A DNA stretch of 64,000 nt from Pseudomonas sp. ACN8 (GTDB lineage Bacteria > Pseudomonadota > Gammaproteobacteria > Pseudomonadales > Pseudomonadaceae). The translations under genes were made by a program, and so were the position numbers. The DNA lies in assembly GCF_002303925.1 (NCBI RefSeq), contig NZ_MRCS01000028.1:1-64000 (forward strand). Reading direction: 5' to 3'. The notes under the pieces are model-generated. The model worked only from the letters and a program-made list of their open reading frames with translations, searched no databases and was not told the origin of the DNA. Of this stretch, positions 58,240 to 64,000 are shown one piece after another. Each line of letters begins with the position of its first letter. Position 1 is the first letter of the stretch.

Positions 58240-60243
58240 ATGCACAACAATAAGAGTCACGGCTTCACCGCTCCACGCTGCACCTTGCTGGCCTCGGCCA
58301 TTCTCGCGGCAAGCGTACCGGCGGCCCATGCGGTCGAGATCGAGACGGGGAACCCGGACTGGAACGTACGCGTGGATAACACCATCAAGTACAACTACGG
58401 CGTGCGCACCGAAAGTGCCGACAAGCGCATGTTGGGAACGCCGAACAACAACGACGGCGACTACAACTTCCGCAAGGCCGGTACCAACATCACCAACCGT
58501 ATCGACCTGTTGACCGAAATGGACGTGGTCTACAAGAACGCCATGGGTTTTCGCGTCAGCGCCGCCAGCTGGTACGACAAGGCCTATGACAACACTGGCT
58601 CCAATTCCAACCCGTTCGTCAACGGCAACGATGCGCGTTCGGGCCTGATCGCCAACGACCCGCGCCTTGCCGGGGTCAACCGTGACAACGTCGGCAACGG
58701 CAGCCCGCACCTGAGCAACTATGCCCAGCGCTACTACAGCGGTCCTTCGGGCGAAATCCTCGATGCCTTCGTGTTCTACAGCACCGAAGTGGGCGAGGAG
58801 TCGATGTTCAGCGCCAAGGCCGGTCAGCACAACGTGTTCTGGGGCGAGACCATTCTCAATCCGGTGCACTCGGTCAGCTATGGCCAGTCCGGCCTCGACC
58901 TGGCCAAGCTCGCCGCGTCGCCGGGTACCGAAGCCAAGGAACTGTTCGTTCCGCGTAACCAGCTGTCGATGTCGTTCACCATCAATCCCGAGCTGACCGT
59001 GGGTGCCCAGTATTTCCTGAATTGGGATGCCGCGCGTCTTCCGGAAGCGGGCACCTATTACGGTGGTTCCGACCTGGTCGGCTTCGGCGCGCAATCGTTC
59101 CTGTTGGGCAACACCAACGGCGTGGTACCGGGCAGTCCGCTGGGTTGTGGCCTGGCGCCGTGCAACGCCTTGACCAATGTGCGTCGTGGCAAGGACCTGA
59201 CGCCGCATGACAGCGGCGACTGGGGCGTCATGGCCAAATGGTCGCCGGCCTGGCTGGATGGCACCCTCGGCGTTTACTACCGCGAAACCTCGGAAATCCT
59301 GCCGCAAGCCTGGCTGGACGCCCGGGGCATCAGCTCGGCCAACCCGAACGGCACCCGTCCGGCGGGGCAGGTGCCTGCGGTGATCAACACCCTCAATTCG
59401 CTGAACACCGCCACCTATCAACTGGCCTATGCCGACAACATCAAGATCCTCGGCCTGAGCCTGTCCAAGGACGTGGGCGGGATCAGTGTCGGTTCGGACC
59501 TGAACATCCGTCACAACATGCCGCTGGCCAGTATCCCGGCGATCGTCAGTACCCGCAGCCCGCTGGGCCTGGGTCAAGGGCTTGGCCTGCTGCCTGCACG
59601 TACGGACGCTACCGGTGTGGTCTATGACACCCCGAGCCGTGGCGACAGCATGAGCGCCACCGGCGATACCCTGCACTGGACGCTCAACGGTCTGATGACC
59701 CTGCCTAAAACACCGGTGTTCGACCAGGCAACCGTGCTTGCCGAGCTGTACTACAGCAACCTGCTCAAGCTCGATAGCGAGAACGAAGCGCTCTACAAAG
59801 GCAAGAGCAGCTATCGCGGTATCGACGCGCCGACCCGTGACAACTGGGGCTTGGCAGTCAACTTCACACCGACCTGGTACCAGGTATTCCCGGGTGTGGA
59901 TCTCAACGCGCCGATGTCCGTCAACGTCGGTCTCGACGGTGTGTCGCCGGTCTCCGGTGGCGGTGCCAAGGACACCGGCAACTATGCCGTGGGCGTGGGC
60001 GCCATTGTGTACAACAAATACTTTGTCGACCTGAAGTACGTGGACTCTTTCGGTGAAACCGAGAAGTGCAACAACAGCGGTGTGAGTACCGGTTCCAAGG
60101 CCGGTGACGGCTCCACCCCGAACGCCTTTAGCGGCAACGAAAACTACGCCTGTTATGCCGGCGGCTACTCGTCCTTCTCCGGAGGTGGTGCCACGACTGA
60201 GGACCGTGGCGCCGTGTACCTGACGATGAAAACTACATTCTGA
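58240..60243 (+). CDS. DUF1302 family outer-membrane protein
   Basis: A 667-residue exported protein. The signal peptide ends SVPAAHAVEIE. The mature part is a predicted beta-barrel with the DUF1302 features WNVRVDNTIKYNYGVRTES, GQHNVFWGETILNPVHSVSY, and a C-terminal Phe. The family occurs together with DUF1329 and an RND transporter in gene sets linked to steroid, ester or hydrophobic compound handling. It is likely the outer-membrane component. AAGGCGGA precedes the ATG. Confidence 0.9.
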   Translation: MHNNKSHGFTAPRCTLLASAILAASVPAAHAVEIETGNPDWNVRVDNTIKYNYGVRTESADKRMLGTPNNNDGDYNFRKAGTNITNRIDLLTEMDVVYKNAMGFRVSAASWYDKAYDNTGSNSNPFVNGNDARSGLIANDPRLAGVNRDNVGNGSPHLSNYAQRYYSGPSGEILDAFVFYSTEVGEESMFSAKAGQHNVFWGETILNPVHSVSYGQSGLDLAKLAASPGTEAKELFVPRNQLSMSFTINPELTVGAQYFLNWDAARLPEAGTYYGGSDLVGFGAQSFLLGNTNGVVPGSPLGCGLAPCNALTNVRRGKDLTPHDSGDWGVMAKWSPAWLDGTLGVYYRETSEILPQAWLDARGISSANPNGTRPAGQVPAVINTLNSLNTATYQLAYADNIKILGLSLSKDVGGISVGSDLNIRHNMPLASIPAIVSTRSPLGLGQGLGLLPARTDATGVVYDTPSRGDSMSATGDTLHWTLNGLMTLPKTPVFDQATVLAELYYSNLLKLDSENEALYKGKSSYRGIDAPTRDNWGLAVNFTPTWYQVFPGVDLNAPMSVNVGLDGVSPVSGGGAKDTGNYAVGVGAIVYNKYFVDLKYVDSFGETEKCNNSGVSTGSKAGDGSTPNAFSGNENYACYAGGYSSFSGGGATTEDRGAVYLTMKTTF

Positions 60244-60284
60244 TTCACCACTGATTTGCTCAATGCAAGCAGGAGAATAACAAG

Positions 60285-61643
60285 ATGAAATTCGTAAAAA
60301 CCGTGTTGGCCGCGTCCTTGGCCATGGTCTTCGCCGCTCAGGCACAGGCTGCCGTTTCAACTCAGGAAGCTGCCAAACTGGGCACCAGCCTGACCATGGT
60401 AGGGGCTGAAAAAGCCGGGAACGCTGATGGTTCCATTCCTGCCTACAACGGTGGCTTGACCACGCCGCCGGCCAGCTTCAAGGCCGGCGACAGCATGCGC
60501 CCGGACCCGTTTGCCAGTGAAAAACCGATACTGGTGATCGACGGCAAGAACGTCGATCAGTACAAGGGCATGCTCACGGCGACCACGGTAGAACTGGCCA
60601 AGCGTTTCCCGACCTTCCGTGTCGACGTGTTCCCGACGCACCGCACCGTGTCGCTGCCCCAGGCGATTCTGGATAACGGCGTGAAGAACGCCAGCGGCGC
60701 CAAGTCCCTGGAAGGTGGCCTGGCCATCGACAACGTGCTGCCGGGCATTCCATTCCCGATTCCGCAGTCGGGCAACGAAGCGATGTGGAACTTCCTGTTG
60801 CGCTACCAAGGCGTCAGCATCAGCTCCAAGTACGACTCCTGGAACGTCGACTCCGCCGGTGTGCCAAGCCTGGCAACCACCGGGCAAGCGAACATCTCCT
60901 ACCCGATCTACGAAAACCTCTCGCAGCCGATCAGCAGCGCCGACGTGTACTACCAGATGAAGCTGGCGTACACCGGCCCTGCGCGCCGCGCCGGTGAGGC
61001 AATCATGCTCAAGGACGCCGCCAACCCGTTGCAGCAACCGCGTCGCGCCTGGCAGTACTTGCCGGGGCAGCGTCGGGTCAAGCTGGCTCCGAGCCTGGCC
61101 TACGACACGCCCAACCCGGGTACCGCTGGCGCGGGCACCTACGATGACGTGTTCGTGTTCAACGGTGCGCTGGATCGCTACGACTGGAAGCTTACGGGCA
61201 AGCAGGAAATGATCGTGCCGTACAACACCTACAAGCTGACCTACGTGCAGGATCCGAAGTCGCTGACCACCGCCAATCACCTGTCACCGGACTTCGTGCG
61301 TTGGGAAAAACACCGCGTCTGGGTCGTCGAAGGCAACCTCAAGTCCGGTGCTCGTCACATCTACGCCAAGCGCCGCTTCTACCTCGACGAAGACAGCTGG
61401 ACCGCTTTGGCCTCGGATCAATATGACGCCCGTGGTCAGCTCTATCGCGGTTCCTTCGCCTTCCTGAGCCAGAGCTACGACAAGCAGGTTCCGGACTCCA
61501 CGCCGTTCATGATCTACGACCTGGTCGGCGGTTCCTACAACATCAACGGTGTAGTCGGCCCTTACGGCGGCATCAAGTACATCGAGCCGCTCTCCAAGGC
61601 CCAGTGGTCTTCGGAATCCCTGGCCGGCGCCGGTATTCGCTAA
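60285..61643 (+). CDS. DUF1329 family exported protein
   Basis: A 452-residue protein with a signal peptide (LAASLAMVFAAQAQAAVS). DUF1329 motifs are KLGTSLTMVGAEKAGNADGS, IPAYNGGLTTPP, and RRAWQYLPGQRRVKLAPSL. DUF1329 proteins have a LolB-like fold and are thought to bind lipidic ligands in the periplasm. It follows the DUF1302 gene by 41 bp and forms the periplasmic part of the predicted transport set. AGGAG precedes the ATG. Confidence 0.92.
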   Translation: MKFVKTVLAASLAMVFAAQAQAAVSTQEAAKLGTSLTMVGAEKAGNADGSIPAYNGGLTTPPASFKAGDSMRPDPFASEKPILVIDGKNVDQYKGMLTATTVELAKRFPTFRVDVFPTHRTVSLPQAILDNGVKNASGAKSLEGGLAIDNVLPGIPFPIPQSGNEAMWNFLLRYQGVSISSKYDSWNVDSAGVPSLATTGQANISYPIYENLSQPISSADVYYQMKLAYTGPARRAGEAIMLKDAANPLQQPRRAWQYLPGQRRVKLAPSLAYDTPNPGTAGAGTYDDVFVFNGALDRYDWKLTGKQEMIVPYNTYKLTYVQDPKSLTTANHLSPDFVRWEKHRVWVVEGNLKSGARHIYAKRRFYLDEDSWTALASDQYDARGQLYRGSFAFLSQSYDKQVPDSTPFMIYDLVGGSYNINGVVGPYGGIKYIEPLSKAQWSSESLAGAGIR

Positions 61644-61662
61644 GCCAACCGCACGATCCCCT

Positions 61663-61760
61663 GTAGGAGCGAGCCTGCTCGCGATGGTCGTGAACGATGA
61701 AGCGGGGAATCTGGTTCCCCGCGGTGTTTTTGAGTCCATCGCGAGCAGGCTCGCTCCCAC
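61663..61760. repeat. REPIN inside an operon, mismatched arms
   Basis: Left arm 61663-61687 has a GTAGG outer end. The right arm 61738-61760 has CTCCCAC. It lies between the DUF1329 and YCF48 genes that appear co-transcribed, so its hairpin would split the mRNA and may alter the ratio of upstream to downstream products. Confidence 0.88.
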
Positions 61761-61800
61761 AGGATCTGCACGGCGCCAGGTTTTCCGAAGAGGACGCAGT

Positions 61801-62892
61801 ATGTGTTCGTATAAAAATAATATGTTGCAGCTGGCGCTTGGCGTCGTGTTCGGCCTGTCGCAGGGCGTCACCCAGGCGGCCGAGTACGTCGATGTGCTGG
61901 ACCTGCCCGCCAGGGTCAGTGCCTTGGCCATCAACAGCCCGTTGTCGGGTATGACTCGCGCCGGCGGGCGAGTGATTACCGTCGGCCAGCGTGGCCATAT
62001 TCTGTTTTCCGATGATTCCGGCAAGCACTGGCAACAGGCCGCCGTACCGGCCAGTGCCGACCTCACTGCGGTGAGTTTTCCGACCGCCACCCAAGGCTGG
62101 GCGGTGGGTAACGACGGCGTGGTGCTGCACAGCAGCGACGCTGGCGCGACCTGGCAAAAGCAACTCGACGGTCGTCAGATCGGCGCCTTGCTGGTCAAAC
62201 ATTACACGGCGCTGGCCAGCGCCGATCCGGGAAATGAGCAATGGCCGCTGCTGGTCACCGAGGGCCAGAAGCTAGCCGATCAGGGCGCGGATAAACCGCT
62301 GCTCGACGTCTGGTTCGCCAACGACAAGACCGGCTATGTGGTCGGCGTGTTCAACCTGATCCTGCGCACCGACGACGGTGGTCAGACCTGGACCCCGTTT
62401 CAGGACCGCACCGACAACCCCCAGGGTTTCCACCTCAACGCCATCGCCTCCACCGGCGACGGTGTGTACATCGCTGGCGAGCAAGGCCTGCTGCTCAAGT
62501 GGGACGACAGCGCCCAACGCTTCAATGCCGTGCCGACGCCTTATCAAGGCAGCTTTTTCGGCGTGCTCGGCAAGCCCGGCGAAGTGCTGGTCTACGGCCT
62601 GCGCGGCAACGTGTTGCGCAGCACCGACGGCGGCCAGCGCTGGACCGCACTGGACAGCGGCCTGCACGTCAGCATCACCGCCGGCCTGATCGACGCCCGT
62701 GGCAATTATCGCTTGTTCACCCAGGGCGGGCAGATGCTGGTCAGCCAGGGGACGGGCGCGCAGTTGCGTCTGAAGCAGCAACCGGCACCGACCCCGGTCG
62801 CCGGCGCCACCCAGGCCACCGACGGTTCACTGGTGGTGGCGGGTAGCCGTGGCGCCCGGACGCTGTCCGCCGATCCAGCCCTCGAACCCTAA
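61801..62892 (+). CDS. YCF48/BNR-repeat exported protein
   Basis: A 363-residue exported beta-propeller. The signal peptide ends SQGVTQAAEYV. Asp-box-like repeats recur: SDDSGKHW, SSDAGATW, TDDGGQTW, STDGGQRW. This is the Ycf48/photosynthesis-stability-factor-like family; in proteobacteria it accompanies RND transporters. AGAGGA precedes the ATG at 61801. It is 16 bp before the RND gene and probably helps assemble or couple the transporter. Confidence 0.9.
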   Translation: MCSYKNNMLQLALGVVFGLSQGVTQAAEYVDVLDLPARVSALAINSPLSGMTRAGGRVITVGQRGHILFSDDSGKHWQQAAVPASADLTAVSFPTATQGWAVGNDGVVLHSSDAGATWQKQLDGRQIGALLVKHYTALASADPGNEQWPLLVTEGQKLADQGADKPLLDVWFANDKTGYVVGVFNLILRTDDGGQTWTPFQDRTDNPQGFHLNAIASTGDGVYIAGEQGLLLKWDDSAQRFNAVPTPYQGSFFGVLGKPGEVLVYGLRGNVLRSTDGGQRWTALDSGLHVSITAGLIDARGNYRLFTQGGQMLVSQGTGAQLRLKQQPAPTPVAGATQATDGSLVVAGSRGARTLSADPALEP

Positions 62893-62908
62893 GAGCGAGA
62901 ACCCAGAC

Positions 62909-64000
62909 ATGGGCAATATCAAACAAGACGCCATGCCGGTGATCCGCGACCTGCGGGATTTCGACCAGCGCTCCGGCAACCTCCTCGAGCGGCTGGTGTT
63001 CAACTACCGCCCGCTGTTCATGCTGCTGATGGCGCTCGCCACCGTGGTGCTGGGCTTCATGGCCGTGACTCGCCTGGAGTTGCGCCCCAGCTTCGAAAAA
63101 ATGATTCCCCAGAGCCAGCCCTACATCCAGAACTTCCTGGAAAACCGCGCTTCGCTGCGCGGGTTGGGCAACTCAGTGCGCGTCGTGGTCGAGAACACCC
63201 AGGGTGATATTTTCGACCCCGAATACCTCGACGTGCTCAAGCAGGTCAACGACCAGCTGTTCCTCACCGAAGGCGTCGACCGTGCGTGGATGAAGTCGCT
63301 GTGGAGCCCGGCCGTGCGCTGGACCGAAGTCACCGAGGACGGTTTCCAGGGTGGCCCGGTGATGCCCGACCGTTATCAGGGCTCGCCCTCCGACATTGAA
63401 CAATTGCGCCAGAACATCTCCCGCGCGGGCCTCGTCGGCAGCCTGGTGGCCAGCGACTTCAAGTCGACCATGCTGATCGTGCCGCTGATGGACAAAGCCG
63501 CCGCCGGTGGCCAGCGCATCAACTACCACGCCTTCTCGCAGATGCTCGAAGAGCAGTTGCGCGACAAGATCGAATACGCCGGCGACAGCGCGGCGCGTCA
63601 ATCCGGAGTCGAAGGCACCGGTCACTACAAGGTGCGGGTGATCGGTTTCGCCAAACTGATGGGCGACCTGATCGACGGCCTGATCCAGGTGATGATGTTC
63701 TTCGGCCTGGCCGTGGTCACGTCGCTGATCATCATCTACGCCTACACCCGTTGCGTGCGCAGCACCTTGCTGGTGGTCGGCTGCTCGCTGATCGCGGTGG
63801 TCTGGCAGCTGGGCATCGTCGCCTGGCTCGGTTATGCCATCGACCCGTATTCGGTGCTGGTGCCGTTCCTGATCTTCGCCATCGGCGTGTCCCACGCGGC
63901 GCAGAAGATGAACGGGATCATGCAGGACATCGCCCGTGGCACCCACAAACTGATCGCCGCGCGCTATACCTTCCGCCGTCTGTTCATCGCCGGTGTCACC
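62909..64000 (+). CDS. RND/MMPL family transporter, 5' part (cut by window edge)
   Basis: The first 364 codons of a large inner-membrane transporter; it continues past the window. TM1 is at about 35-53 (LFMLLMALATVVLGFMAV). A periplasmic domain follows (LELRPSFEKMIPQSQPY onward). Further TM segments start around residue 255 (LIDGLIQVMMFFGLAVVTSL). This is the MMPL/RND arrangement of the set found with DUF1302, DUF1329 and YCF48 proteins. It would move a hydrophobic substrate across the envelope. Confidence 0.9.
   Translation, partial: MGNIKQDAMPVIRDLRDFDQRSGNLLERLVFNYRPLFMLLMALATVVLGFMAVTRLELRPSFEKMIPQSQPYIQNFLENRASLRGLGNSVRVVVENTQGDIFDPEYLDVLKQVNDQLFLTEGVDRAWMKSLWSPAVRWTEVTEDGFQGGPVMPDRYQGSPSDIEQLRQNISRAGLVGSLVASDFKSTMLIVPLMDKAAAGGQRINYHAFSQMLEEQLRDKIEYAGDSAARQSGVEGTGHYKVRVIGFAKLMGDLIDGLIQVMMFFGLAVVTSLIIIYAYTRCVRSTLLVVGCSLIAVVWQLGIVAWLGYAIDPYSVLVPFLIFAIGVSHAAQKMNGIMQDIARGTHKLIAARYTFRRLFIAGVT

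Noticed and set aside
58207..60360. 717-codon open frame antisense to the DUF1302 gene
   Set aside because: It is a composition shadow of a well-supported gene with signal peptide and family motifs.

Overview
The window looks like chromosome from the Pseudomonas fluorescens group. The reasons are a GC-rich, strongly GC3-biased gene set, the Pseudomonas-type palindromic repeats built on GAGCGAGCCTGCTCGCGA (about fifteen paired copies), the cyoABCDE oxidase operon, norR/hmp, cheV and many Pseudomonas-type small proteins. The organism is an inference. I saw no rRNA, tRNA, CRISPR array or prophage. The only mobile DNA is the 3' end of an IS3-type transposase at the left edge.

Layout. 1-9.9 kb: transposase remnant, TonB-dependent siderophore receptor, AraC regulator with divergent EamA exporter, a DUF2165 membrane protein, a 2-hydroxyacid dehydrogenase, small proteins, a YkgJ-type cysteine-cluster protein, and cheV coupled to an acetyltransferase. 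9.9-20.5 kb: norR divergent from hmp (three NorR-type sites and a sigma-54-like promoter between them), dsbB, a 770-bp regulatory stretch, cyoABCDE, a RelE/HigB-type toxin-antitoxin pair, and a DUF3077 gene with a structured leader. 21-32 kb: a MocR regulator divergent from ten co-directional genes (exporter, ATP-grasp ligase, RidA, cupin; then GST, a lysine-aminomutase-like radical SAM enzyme, class IV aminotransferase, TauD-like oxygenase, AurF-like diiron oxygenase, MBL hydrolase). This is the best candidate for an undescribed biosynthetic system: it has ligase, N-oxygenation, hydroxylation and radical chemistry plus an exporter, with no NRPS or PKS.

32-47.3 kb: a second MocR regulator, an unknown 234-aa protein, LysR plus amidohydrolase/CobW GTPase, a two-component system divergent from a periplasmic methionine-sulfoxide repair operon (Tat-exported MsrB, DipZ-like electron carrier, exported MsrA), LysR plus an ArgD-like aminotransferase, a relic YefM-type antitoxin, and a P-loop kinase-like protein. 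47.4-56 kb: a PhoD-like phosphatase, then a compact seven-gene catabolic operon (quinone oxidoreductase, TauD/TfdA dioxygenase, BKACE-type cleavage enzyme, MFS importer, DsbA/FrnE-like protein, Rieske protein, YeiH-type exporter). 56-64 kb: AraC regulator, small hydrolase, and a DUF1302-DUF1329-YCF48-RND/MMPL export set that runs off the right edge.

Start codons were chosen from ribosome-binding sites and family length, so several genes are shorter than the longest open frame. All functions are read from motifs and remembered family features; no database search was run.
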